This document shows positions 17,567-25,851 of a stretch of 64,000 nucleotides of DNA, piece after piece. Where the stretch lies: positions 238,656-302,655 of the forward strand of contig NZ_SRYZ01000001.1 of NCBI RefSeq assembly GCF_004793475.1, given 5' to 3'. The stretch's first letter is position 1. Every line of letters begins with the position of its first letter. The notes beneath the pieces are model-generated. The model was not told the DNA's origin, did no database searches, and worked only from the letters and a program-made list of their open reading frames with translations. Both the position numbers and the translations under genes were made by a program. This DNA comes from Bacteroides muris (ex Afrizal et al. 2022) (GTDB taxonomy: Bacteria; Bacteroidota; Bacteroidia; Bacteroidales; Bacteroidaceae).

Positions 17567-18379
17567 TTATTGCAGCTTCAAGAACGGCAGCGTATTCCCG
17601 CTCGTTGACAGCGGCAACTTCCCGTCCCATTTCTCCACAGCCTTGAGTTGAATCAATTCCGGCGTAATGCTTTGTTGAAGAATACGGTTGGCATCCGCCT
17701 TACCCTTGGCGGCAGCTACTACCTTTTCTGCCTCGGCTATGGCAGCTTTCTTTTCATTCTCCACCTTCAAGGCATTCTGCACAGCAGTGTTCTTGGCATC
17801 AATGGCCGCCTGCAAAGTCTCATTGGGTTTCACGGACGACTGGATATTGGTGAACGTAAAGCCACGCTTGCTCAGACGCTCTTTCAGCAGTTCCTCCACT
17901 TCTTTCTCGAAAGCGGGACGGTTGTTGATGAGCGAGTCCGTCTCATAGAGTCCTGCCACGTCCTTATAGGCATTCTTCACTTCCGTCAGAATGACGCTCT
18001 GCTCCAATTCTTCGGTAGTCTTGCGATAGCGCAAAAAGACCACCTTGGCATTGTCGCGCTCAATATAATACTCAATAGTAGGGTCTGTCTTGAAAATCGT
18101 ACCTTTCTTATCTTGAATGTCAAAAGGCTCGTAGTCCACAATCTGCGCGAAAGCGGGATACTCAAAAAGCTGCTTGGCAAAGCGGTTGTAAACCACCCAA
18201 CCCGTTTCCACCTTGGCATCGTCCACACCGCGCTCACTGCCTGCCAGGTTAACGATGATACCCGTCTGTCCCGAGTCAATACGCTCCACGGCAAACATGA
18301 CCAAGAACAATACTATAATTCCAATGACTGAGACTCCTGCCGCACCTACTTTTACTGTTGATTTGTTTGTAATTCCCAT
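17567..18379 (-). CDS. SPFH/prohibitin-family membrane protein
   Basis: This 270-residue protein has an N-terminal membrane anchor (AAGVSVIGIIVLFLVMFAVE), then the SPFH core (DSGQTGIIVNLAG... AFAQIVDYEPFDIQDKKG). An Ala/Glu/Lys-rich helix follows (KVENEKKAAIAEAEKVVAAA), typical of prohibitin and stomatin oligomers. It probably forms membrane scaffold rings in the inner membrane. The frame is open upstream to 18517, but a promoter element at 18412-18419 lies inside that extension, so 18379 is the start. It is monocistronic, and its partner (often a protease) is not adjacent here. Confidence 0.85.
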   Translation of the reverse strand: MGITNKSTVKVGAAGVSVIGIIVLFLVMFAVERIDSGQTGIIVNLAGSERGVDDAKVETGWVVYNRFAKQLFEYPAFAQIVDYEPFDIQDKKGTIFKTDPTIEYYIERDNAKVVFLRYRKTTEELEQSVILTEVKNAYKDVAGLYETDSLINNRPAFEKEVEELLKERLSKRGFTFTNIQSSVKPNETLQAAIDAKNTAVQNALKVENEKKAAIAEAEKVVAAAKGKADANRILQQSITPELIQLKAVEKWDGKLPLSTSGNTLPFLKLQ

Positions 18380-18411
18380 GGCGTTTTCTGTTAGTTTAAT
18401 GAATAATGTTA

Positions 18412-18419
18412 CAAAGATA
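18412..18419 (-). promoter_or_regulatory. -7 element of the SPFH gene
   Basis: The minus strand reads TATCTTTG 33 bp ahead of the start at 18379. It decides against the longer open frame. Confidence 0.5.
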
Positions 18420-18521
18420 TTCATAATTGTTTGTCCAAGAAAGGCAATCCGGTCATTTTTGGAAAGGAAAGGCCTCCCTCCCGCACATAGTGTAGAAAGG
18501 AGTCCCATAGTCTCCATATTT

Positions 18522-18725
18522 TCAGAATTTACTCAGCCCAGCAATGTTCACGATACGACCTGCCAGCAATGCTTTCTTCAGATAAGTACGGAAATCTTTC
18601 AGCGTACTGTAGGAATTACCCTCACTCACACCGGACATGACACTGATTTCCTTTGCCACCTCTTTCTGTTTTGCCGGATTGCTGCATTTATAAGTAATCG
18701 CAGGATATCTCTTTTTTGCAAAGCT
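18522..18725 (-). pseudogene. Truncated HU-like DNA-binding protein
   Basis: The frame directly after the stop of the MFS gene reads KKRYPAITYKCSNPAKQKEV, then EISVMSGVSEGNSYSTLKDF, then LLAGRIVNIAGLSKF and TGA at 18522. It matches the central part of the Bacteroides HU-like family: the Ser-Gly-Val-Ser-Glu-Gly turn, YStLkdF helix and LLaGr-VnIaGL strand. There is no start codon before an internal Met, and the family's C-terminal half is missing. I read it as a gene remnant broken at both ends; the upstream break may be the join with the efflux operon. Confidence 0.55.
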
Positions 18726-20351
18726 TTATTTCCTTCTCGCAAGATACTCGATGGCATAAACCGGCCAGCGGGGAACTTTGCGGATATTTGTACGGACAGC
18801 AGGAATGTCGCACAGCAGGAAGAGGGCGGCAAGGCCTAAAGCGAACCAGATAACATAGCCATAAACCTGCTTCATTGCCACCATCATCATGGAGTGCAGG
18901 AAGTTGCGGCCAACGTATTCCCCGAGGTTGAAGTGCGCCATATCCAAGTGCGTGAGAGTGAGTTGCTGTCCGTAGCTCATCATGTTGTCGTTCATAAAGT
19001 GCGAGAAGATAGTGGTATAAATGCCATAACCTGCTGCTCCTGCCAGATACATATGGAGGATGTTGAACACGAACAAGCTCATGAAGAACTGCTCAAGACT
19101 CGGTACCGATTCGTCTAAAGCCCACATCAATGTTGGGGCAAGGATGGCATATGCAAATCCTCGCAAGAAGATGGCAAAGCGATACTGCTCGATATGGACG
19201 TTTATGTCCAGCGTGAAGTACATCAGCATGCCATAGAGTGCGATACCGATGAAGGCAATGCCGAAGAGTTTCCACACCTTCCACTTCTTGATTTTCAGCC
19301 AATAGAGATCGAGCAGGATACCGAGATACATGCCGAGAAGCGCCCACATATACTGCATCTCTTTGGTCAGTTCCTCCAGCCGGAGGACCTCGCTGTAAAG
19401 TATCTCTTCCATCGTGTGTTCAGCACCGAAAGCGAGTTCGGTAAAGAAGGTGACGATGAGGATGGGAACAACGTTGCGATATCTAAAAAGACTAAGCTCG
19501 ATGTAGGGGTAACGGTAGTAGCGCAGGCGGTAGAGCACAATGCCGAAAAGCACAATGGCAGCACCGAACAGAAGACGTATGCGGAGGGTATCGAACCACA
19601 TGAAATAGTCGCCGTACACCACAATGTACGACACCACGAGCATCAGTCCGCAGATGAGCAATGCTCCCTGAAAGTCGATACCTTTGAGCGACAGACGCTG
19701 GGGCATGGGACAAAACGGACGGCAGAAGACGTTCTGCGTGAGCAATACGAACAACATAGTGCCGATGGTAAAGACATGCATCATCTGCCATGTGAAATGA
19801 TGACCGAACCAAGCGGCAAGCCATCCGCTACCCTCGATGGCGGTGAGCAGGATGATGTGAAGCACGGGGAAGAAAACGGCAAAATCGCGTCGGGGGGTAA
19901 TCCAAAGCTGGATGTTGCTCATGCACTCGAACGTGCCCTGTATCTTAGCCATCCCGGCCATGAAGCACACTATCATGAGCACAGGCATCGACTGGCAATG
20001 CATCGTCAGCACATTGCATACAGCAAGAACAATAGCAGAACCGCAGAGCAACTGCTTGTTGGTAAAGCGGAGCTTCATGCGGAAAAGCATAGGAAAATAG
20101 ACTGCCATGCCCGCGAGGGTGGCATAAAGCAGAAAGAGCACGTCCTCAATCATGAAGTCAGTGGTGCCACGAATGCCATCCAGCGCACCAAGGTAGATGC
20201 TGCCGCCGAACTGGAAGCAAAGAGCGGTCAGCACGTACAGCCACGGCTGTATCCGGCGAAGCACCCACCCCTTCATCATAGGCATGGAAAAGCCCATGCC
20301 GGGTGGAGGGCCACCGGCGCTCTTCATAAAGAATTCAGTCAATTGTCCCAT
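18726..20351 (-). CDS. MFS drug efflux transporter (EmrB/QacA-like)
   Basis: The 541-residue inner-membrane protein has about 14 hydrophobic spans (for example LLICGLMLVVSYIVVYG and LLFGAAIVLFGIVLY), as in the DHA2/EmrB branch of the major facilitator family. It sits third in an operon with an HlyD-like adaptor and a TolC-like channel, the EmrAB-TolC layout that pumps small toxic compounds across both membranes. Its ATG overlaps the adaptor stop by one base (TAATG), so translation is probably coupled. The family's usual proton-relay residues are not clear by eye. The substrate is unknown. Confidence 0.85.
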   Translation of the reverse strand: MGQLTEFFMKSAGGPPPGMGFSMPMMKGWVLRRIQPWLYVLTALCFQFGGSIYLGALDGIRGTTDFMIEDVLFLLYATLAGMAVYFPMLFRMKLRFTNKQLLCGSAIVLAVCNVLTMHCQSMPVLMIVCFMAGMAKIQGTFECMSNIQLWITPRRDFAVFFPVLHIILLTAIEGSGWLAAWFGHHFTWQMMHVFTIGTMLFVLLTQNVFCRPFCPMPQRLSLKGIDFQGALLICGLMLVVSYIVVYGDYFMWFDTLRIRLLFGAAIVLFGIVLYRLRYYRYPYIELSLFRYRNVVPILIVTFFTELAFGAEHTMEEILYSEVLRLEELTKEMQYMWALLGMYLGILLDLYWLKIKKWKVWKLFGIAFIGIALYGMLMYFTLDINVHIEQYRFAIFLRGFAYAILAPTLMWALDESVPSLEQFFMSLFVFNILHMYLAGAAGYGIYTTIFSHFMNDNMMSYGQQLTLTHLDMAHFNLGEYVGRNFLHSMMMVAMKQVYGYVIWFALGLAALFLLCDIPAVRTNIRKVPRWPVYAIEYLARRK

Positions 20352-21379
20352 TATTCCTCAACGATACATTCCACATTATAACCGCCTTTGAGTCTGGCAA
20401 CATTAGCATTCTCATCGAGCTTGATACGTACGGTGACGCGCTGTTCGACCTTCACAAAATTACCCGTGGCATTGTCGATGGGAATAAGTGAGAAGGCACT
20501 GCCGGTAGCATCAGAGATACGTTCCACCGTACCCGTATATTGTATACCGGGAACGGCATCGGCTGTAATCTCGGCCTTACTGCCCACCTTGATATGAGGC
20601 AACTGGCTTTCCTTGTAGTTCGCCTCAACCCAACGTTCACCATCGTCAACGATACTCACCAGCGTCTGGCCCGGATTGACAAGCTGACCTATGTGAATAT
20701 CCTTCGTACCAACGGTACCGTTACAAGTGGCAATGATGTAGCAAAAAGAGAGGTTGAGACGGGCGAGGTCGACGGCACGACAAGCCAGCTCGATGCCCTG
20801 CTCCGAAGCGGAAAGGTGATGCCCCTGTTCGACCACGACAGCCGACTGCATCTGACGTGAACGAACCGCCTGCTCGTAGGCTGCCTTGGCACTAAGATAA
20901 ACCGTATGTACCTTGTCATACTGTTGTCGGGTAACAGCATCCTGACTGAGGAGCTTCTTGAAACGAGCATCCTCACGCATGGCATTCTCCATCTGCACAC
21001 GTGCGGATTCGATGCCTGCCTCGGTAACGGTCATGCTTGTTTTGGTGGTAACGATACTGCTTGCCGTTCCCTGCGAACCCTGTTCGGCACGGAGAAGATT
21101 TGTCTCGGCTTGGGCCAGTCGCAAGCGAAATTCGGCATCCTCGATGATGGCAAGCGTATCACCTTTCTTTACCTGCTGAAAATCCGCGAACCGTACCTCA
21201 CGGATGAAGCCTTGCACACGGCTGCTCTGAGGCACGATGTTCTGGCGCACACGGGCATTGTCGGTAAATTCTCCACTGCCGAAGTGCATAAACTGGCTCA
21301 CCACATAAACAGCTCCACCCAAGAGGCAAAACACGATAAGCGCATTGTATAAATAGATATGTATCTTGTTCTTTTCCAT
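20351..21379 (-). CDS. HlyD/EmrA-family membrane fusion protein
   Basis: The 342-residue adaptor has an N-terminal anchor (LYNALIVFCLLGGAVYVV) and a biotinyl-lipoyl half (VPQSSRVQGFIREVRFADFQ, VKKGDTLAIIEDAEF). A long coiled-coil hairpin with Ala/Gln-rich helices covers about residues 80-200, followed by the second lipoyl half (IATCNGTVGTKDIHIGQLVN) and a beta-barrel. It bridges the MFS pump and the outer-membrane channel across the periplasm. It overlaps the pump gene by one base and follows the TolC gene by 2 nt, so all three form one operon. Confidence 0.9.
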   Translation of the reverse strand: MEKNKIHIYLYNALIVFCLLGGAVYVVSQFMHFGSGEFTDNARVRQNIVPQSSRVQGFIREVRFADFQQVKKGDTLAIIEDAEFRLRLAQAETNLLRAEQGSQGTASSIVTTKTSMTVTEAGIESARVQMENAMREDARFKKLLSQDAVTRQQYDKVHTVYLSAKAAYEQAVRSRQMQSAVVVEQGHHLSASEQGIELACRAVDLARLNLSFCYIIATCNGTVGTKDIHIGQLVNPGQTLVSIVDDGERWVEANYKESQLPHIKVGSKAEITADAVPGIQYTGTVERISDATGSAFSLIPIDNATGNFVKVEQRVTVRIKLDENANVARLKGGYNVECIVEE

Positions 21380-21381
21380 TA

Positions 21382-22777
21382 TTATAAAGTATTTGTTACG
21401 TATTTGAGTGTATAGAAATTATAAAGCATGCCGATGCGGGCATTAACCAGCGCCATTTCTGCAGAAAGTTTCATGTTGGAGGCATCGACCATGTCGGTAA
21501 GGAGCGCAAGGTCGTTCTGATAACGATTCTGCACCACAGAGTAGTTCTGATTGGCAAGTTCCACCTGCTTCTGCTGTGTCTTCACCTCGGTGTAGGACGT
21601 AAGGAGGTTGATGTAGTTTGCCTCTACAGCATTCTCCACACCCTCACGGGCCAAGGCGAGCACTTCCCTCGACTGCCGATGTTCAGTACGTGCCTTGCGG
21701 ATGTGGTGTTTGTTCTTCCAAAGACTGCCAAGATTGAACTTTACGCCTATCCCTACAAACCACAAATTTACATTGCAATCCTTCGGGATGAGGTCTTGTG
21801 TATAAGGTCCAAAGAGATGATTCTCTGCCACAACAGCCACAGAAGGTAATGATTCCGCCTTTGCTTGCTTCACCTTCTGCTCTGCAAGATTTGTGGCAAT
21901 TGTTGCCTGGCTGATACCAAGATTGTTCTCCGTTGCCGTCTGCTGCCATGTGTCTTGAACGGCGATTGCCGAGAGTGCATTTATTTCTGTATTTAGCTCA
22001 TTCTCATCGGGAACTATAACCGTCTGCTCCGGTAAATGAAGCGTTGTAACTAGTTGATGGTTAATGATGGTAGAAGCATCGGTGAGCCTTGTCAGTGTGA
22101 GTTCAAGACTCTGCAACTGATATTCATAGCGAGTGATGTCGTTCTGCAAAACAGTACCCTGCTCACGGCGGGCTTTCATTTGGTCAATCTCCTTCTGCGT
22201 AAGTGCGATATTCTGACGCACCACTTCTATCTGATTGCCTAACTTGTAGAGGTCAAGATAGTAACCCGTCAACAAGAAGCGCACCTCCTGGCGGTTTTTC
22301 TCCACATCGAGTTCTGCCATCTTTTTGCCCAATTCCGCCATGCGGATGCCCGAACGGATAGCGCCACCGGCATACACAACCTGCGACACCCGAGCCGTGA
22401 AACTATTTCCCCAATGGGGGGTGTCCTGCTTGCCGTTTGCCACAGGAATAGCCCCCATACCCTGGCACGATGTAGTCTGTCACTCCATCGGTCGAAAAAC
22501 CTCGCGACAGCATGAAGGCATTGCCCGTATAACTGCCCTGAAGGCTCAAATCCACACTCGGCAGCAAAGCCGATCTGGCTACTGCCACCCCTTCGCTGGC
22601 TGCCTGCAAAGCCACTTCACTCACCCTCACTTTCTGACTCTGTTGGTCAGCAAGATTGTAAAGTGCCGTGAGTGTCATCGCCTGCACAGCCTTGTCTTGT
22701 GCATATATAGGCATAAGACAAAGCTCTCCGGCCATCAGAGCGACAACCAGAGCTGAATAAACCATAAGTTTGTTCAT
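21382..22777 (-). pseudogene. TolC-family outer-membrane channel, frameshifted
   Basis: Two frames together make a normal TolC-like protein of about 465 residues. The first (22777-22403) holds the signal peptide and the first helices (ALYNLADQQSQKVRVSEVAL) through GVTDYIVPG. The second (22458-21382) continues with GAIPVANGKQDTPHWGNSF, VSQVVYAGGAIRSG and the long periplasmic helices. The join needs one base fewer: the total length is 3n+1, and the frame slips at runs of C at 22452-22456 or 22460-22462. Either the channel is inactivated, the run is phase-variable, or there is a base-call error. The two downstream efflux genes are intact. Confidence 0.8.
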
Positions 22778-22821
22778 GAAATAAAAATAAATGTATTGTT
22801 GTTCATTATTTTTTCCTCTAA

Positions 22822-22843
22822 CCGTTAACTATAAGCCGTTAAC
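22822..22843. repeat. Direct repeat upstream of the efflux operon
   Basis: CCGTTAAC occurs at 22822-22829 and again at 22836-22843, 14 bp apart, 45 bp before the TolC start. This is a possible regulator site. The 433-bp region 22778-23210 holds no gene that I can see. Confidence 0.3.
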
Positions 22844-22993
22844 CTCTGTTCATTCCCTCGGAAATACTAATAATGAACCATAAGAGTCCGGACAGCACAA
22901 CATCTGCCACAATGCGCTACAAACGACCTCATCAGGGAATATAAAAAAGATGAGAACCGAATTTCGAGCACTATTGATTAAGAAATCCGGTGC

Positions 22994-23001
22994 AAAAGTA
23001 C
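22994..23001 (-). promoter_or_regulatory. Candidate -7 element of the efflux operon
   Basis: The minus strand reads TACTTTTG. The nearest TTG is 24 bp upstream, longer than usual. It would give a leader of about 210 nt. Confidence 0.3.
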
Positions 23002-23141
23002 AAATAAAAAGTCGAAATAGGGTTCAAAAAAGTCGGTAAGTATCAAAAATTAATGTTTGAAAAGTATGGTATCATCCTTTTTCTTATTGACAATTTTAAC
23101 TTAAAACAAATCGTAGTCAATAAATCACTGCACATCATATA

Positions 23142-23182
23142 GTAATAGGGAATAGCCTGCACCACAGCCCATCCCCTATCAC
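23142..23182 (-). terminator. 18-bp hairpin after the cupin gene
   Basis: Arms 23182-23165 and 23159-23142 pair over 18 positions with one mismatch and a 5-nt loop. Three positions are G-U pairs in the minus-strand RNA but would be A-C mismatches in the plus-strand RNA. The hairpin therefore belongs to the cupin transcript. There is no clear U-run, so it may act as a 3' stabiliser. Confidence 0.5.
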
Positions 23183-23210
23183 CTTAATTTTACTTGTGTG
23201 ACTTCTCCTC

Positions 23211-23567
23211 TTACTTCACCACACCGTCCGTCATCGTAAAGCCTTCCAGCGAACCGGCTTTCACCTGAATACAAATCACACTGATAGCACTATCTGCCGC
23301 AGCCGACAATTGGCGTTCTCCTGCCGGAGCCACGCGAAGCCAGTCACCCGCCTGCAGCTCTAAGGTTTCTCCGTCAATCACCATGGTGCCATGTCCGGAG
23401 AGGACGGCATAAATTTCTTCATTTTGCTTGTGCGAATGCACAAAAGGTACTCCTGCACCAGCCGGCAAATTGCTGATAGATACTTCTGCACCAGTCAGAT
23501 TCAATGAATCGTGCAACTCGACACGTGCCTCGCCTGCGGGCACATTTACTTTCTGATAGTTCTTCAT
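23211..23567 (-). CDS. Small cupin-domain protein
   Basis: In this 118-residue single-domain cupin, the metal-binding motif 1 reads FVHSHKQNEEIYAVLSGHG (His, His, Glu spaced as in G(X)5HXH(X)3,4E). Motif 2 (GDWLRVAPAG) lacks the usual His. The protein is probably a cytosolic small-molecule-binding cupin of unknown substrate. An ATG at 23573 would add two residues. It has its own promoter at 23604-23634 and is divergent from the S41 peptidase-like gene. Confidence 0.85.
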   Translation of the reverse strand: MKNYQKVNVPAGEARVELHDSLNLTGAEVSISNLPAGAGVPFVHSHKQNEEIYAVLSGHGTMVIDGETLELQAGDWLRVAPAGERQLSAAADSAISVICIQVKAGSLEGFTMTDGVVK

Positions 23568-23603
23568 AATCACTTCTCCTTAGTATGTTTTGATTTACGG
23601 CTG

Positions 23604-23634
23604 CAAAGTTAGCCAACTACCAGACATCGTACAA
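23604..23634 (-). promoter_or_regulatory. Promoter of the cupin gene
   Basis: On the minus strand TTG (23634-23632), 20 bp, TAACTTTG (23611-23604), 37 bp ahead of the start codon. Confidence 0.6.
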
Positions 23635-23723
23635 GAAGGCACTTGAAGCTCAGTTAGTTACCTCCATGTTACCATTATTGGCAAATAAGGAGTTAGAAAA
23701 ATAAGATTAACGAAAATTATTAC

Positions 23724-23731
23724 TATTTTTG
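23724..23731 (+). promoter_or_regulatory. -7 element of the S41 peptidase-like gene
   Basis: TATTTTTG stands 36 bp ahead of the ATG at 23767. No clear -33 TTG is seen. Confidence 0.4.
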
Positions 23732-23766
23732 CCGAAAAAGCAAATATCGACTAAACTCTATAAAAC

Positions 23767-25032
23767 ATGAAGATTCTGAAAAAAATTTCAAAAGTAATAG
23801 TCATCGTAATGGCTGTACTGGCAACCATTTGGTGTGGTTTGTATGTTTATGCCAACTATTTCTATAATGACAAGCAGATTGATGTAGAAAACTTCTACAT
23901 CGCGGAACTACCGTTAACCCCCTCGCAGTTTGAAGAAGATTTCAAAGAAATACACCAGATTGTCATGGAGAATTATTCATTATACCAAGCCAAGCATCTG
24001 AATATGGATTCATTGTATCAAGCTTGTGACGCCCGCGTTCGCCAGGCGCAGACCCCCACAGACTACGGACTGATAGTGCAGGAATACATCTCTGCCTTAC
24101 AATGTGCCCACGCCATTACCTGCTACAAGAGGTACACAGCCAATCAGCGCGTAGCCTTTATAAAGGATTCCTTGTTCGTTGACAAACCCAATGACTATCT
24201 GACAGAATACGGATTCCAGGACAAAGACCGGATTATAGCTATCAACGGATTCCCCTATAAACAATGGATTGAACAGAACGAAAAATATACCGAAGCATCT
24301 ACCATCCCCTACAGACGGCTCCGTACAGCCTATGATGCGTTCCGGAGTTATGCAGACACCTTAAGAAACTATACATTGCTGAGAGGGAGCGATACCCTGA
24401 CCGTCACCCTTCCCTTGAAACAAAGGGACTATTTTCCGGATAACGAAGAACAAACTGTGGAGAGCAGGATATTACAAGACAGCATCGGTTACCTTACCAT
24501 CAAAACCATGATGAACCCCGTCATGGAAGATTTCAAGGCAGTTTATCCCAAAGTCAAGGATTTACCATACCTCATTATAGACGTACGTAGAAACGGAGGA
24601 GGAAACAGCATGAATGGAGTAGACATCTGCAAGTACTTCATCCGCGAAGCACAACTACACTGCGTCAGCAAGAACTACATCATGCAACCCGAAACCGACG
24701 CCTATAAAGGTAAAATCTACCTGCTGACCGACACTTATACACTCTCTGCTGCCGAAAGCTTCACACTTGACATGAAGGAAAGCGGCCATGTCACCCTCAT
24801 CGGTGAAGCCACTGGAGGGGATACCGGCAATGAGCCCCGTCCTTTCTGCACTAAACAGCGAACCTATTTCCGTATTCCTACCCGCCAGCCGGATGTCTCT
24901 CCCAAAGGTTTCCCTATGGAAGGTATAGGCATACCACCCCATCATCAAGCATCCCAAACCGTAGCAGATTTCATGAAGGATGAAGATACAGTCCTGAATT
25001 ATGCTGTCGGACTGATAACAGAGAAACAATAA
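23767..25032 (+). CDS. S41-family (C-terminal processing protease-like) peptidase
   Basis: The 421-residue protein has an N-terminal membrane anchor or signal ([20 protein letters not shown]), a helical N-terminal part and a short PDZ-like section ([18 protein letters not shown]). The S41 core has [17 protein letters not shown] and [20 protein letters not shown], in which Ser327 is the likely nucleophile, then [16 protein letters not shown]. Members cleave peptides outside the cytoplasm; some are inactive scaffolds. Monocistronic, ending in a strong terminator. Its substrate is unknown. Confidence 0.85.
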   Translation: MKILKKISKVIVIVMAVLATIWCGLYVYANYFYNDKQIDVENFYIAELPLTPSQFEEDFKEIHQIVMENYSLYQAKHLNMDSLYQACDARVRQAQTPTDYGLIVQEYISALQCAHAITCYKRYTANQRVAFIKDSLFVDKPNDYLTEYGFQDKDRIIAINGFPYKQWIEQNEKYTEASTIPYRRLRTAYDAFRSYADTLRNYTLLRGSDTLTVTLPLKQRDYFPDNEEQTVESRILQDSIGYLTIKTMMNPVMEDFKAVYPKVKDLPYLIIDVRRNGGGNSMNGVDICKYFIREAQLHCVSKNYIMQPETDAYKGKIYLLTDTYTLSAAESFTLDMKESGHVTLIGEATGGDTGNEPRPFCTKQRTYFRIPTRQPDVSPKGFPMEGIGIPPHHQASQTVADFMKDEDTVLNYAVGLITEKQ

Positions 25033-25053
25033 TACATTTCCTCAACGAAAAAA

Positions 25054-25098
25054 AGCCAAGTATCAAAGGTATCTCACCTCACGATACTTGGCTCTTTT
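25054..25098 (+). terminator. Terminator of the S41 gene
   Basis: An 11-bp perfect stem (25054-25064 with 25083-25093, GCCAAGTATC core) has an A-tract before it and CTTTT after it. Confidence 0.75.
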
Positions 25099-25381
25099 AT
25101 ATTGAAAACATTTCTACATTGGCAGTAATATTATGTAACAGTAGTAAATTGTCTGATATCAGAACTAGCGGAAAATTTATGGTATGACGTTCCAAAAAAA
25201 TGAAATTGTCTCTGCAACAAGTGGATTTATACTTGCCTTATCGTAACGGTGGCATCTACGGACACCCAAACAAGAGATACAGACTTTCCGTTTCATGCGC
25301 ATATATCTTCCCCCTTCATATTCATGCAATACTGTCATACAAAGAGAAGAAGAATAAATCAGAAGAGCAGTACATATACTG
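25099..25381. other. Gap without a supported gene
   Basis: A 61-codon plus-strand frame at 25200 has no family, no clear ribosome site and runs into the end of the pseudogene, so I do not call it. A 7-bp hairpin (AGCAGTA 25366-25372 with TACTGCT 25377-25383) overlaps the stop of the minus-strand pseudogene and may end transcription of the big PUL. Confidence 0.4.
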
Positions 25382-25771
25382 CTAATTTATTATAATATAG
25401 AATCCTTGCTTGTGGTCTGGAGATTCCGGTTTCATATCGGCACACATTAGGAAAGCATTGTACGGCCCCCACATGGACATGATGAACCAAAGCTGCTCAT
25501 CATTGTCCTTCTGCGGATGTATGTAAGCGCAATACAAAGCAGGATACCTATCTGCTTCCGCCAATACTTTCGGCTCGTCCCAGTATTCATAGGCCTTCAT
25601 ATCCAGAAGATTGTTCTCAAGGAAACACGCCAGATACGCAGCATCACCACGTCATATAAATCCATCCGTCACGTTTGGCAATTCCTTCCCTGCATCGGCA
25701 TCTTTACAACCCGCAACTCCCAATAAGCCGGAAGCTACAATACTATACAGTAAAACTTGTTTTGTTTCCAT
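25382..25771 (-). pseudogene. Collapsed DUF4185 (GH183-type) lipoprotein
   Basis: The frame begins with a good lipoprotein signal (METKQVLLYSIVASGLLGVAGC), has an in-frame TGA at 25652-25654, and then continues in the same frame to WDEPKVLAEADRYPALYCAY and FIMSMWGPYNAFLM. That last part aligns with the C-terminus of the intact DUF4185 gene at 44074 (WSEPYELANG, YGSYIHP, FTMSMWMPYNVFLM). About 130 codons remain of roughly 470, so the catalytic middle is deleted. It is the last gene of the PUL's minus-strand run. The kept ends in one frame suggest a single internal deletion plus a point stop. Confidence 0.75.
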
Positions 25772-25851
25772 TCCCAATTCACATTTATCAAATGGGGCTG
25801 CCGACGAAACAGCCACTGCCTTGTTTCGTGGACAGACCAACTCTATCTATC

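Noticed and set aside
19194..20381. A 395-codon plus-strand frame opposite the MFS gene
   Set aside because: His/Glu-rich shadow of a membrane protein gene; no start context and no family.
25200..25385. A 61-codon plus-strand gene
   Set aside because: No family, no ribosome site, and it runs into the tail of the DUF4185 pseudogene.
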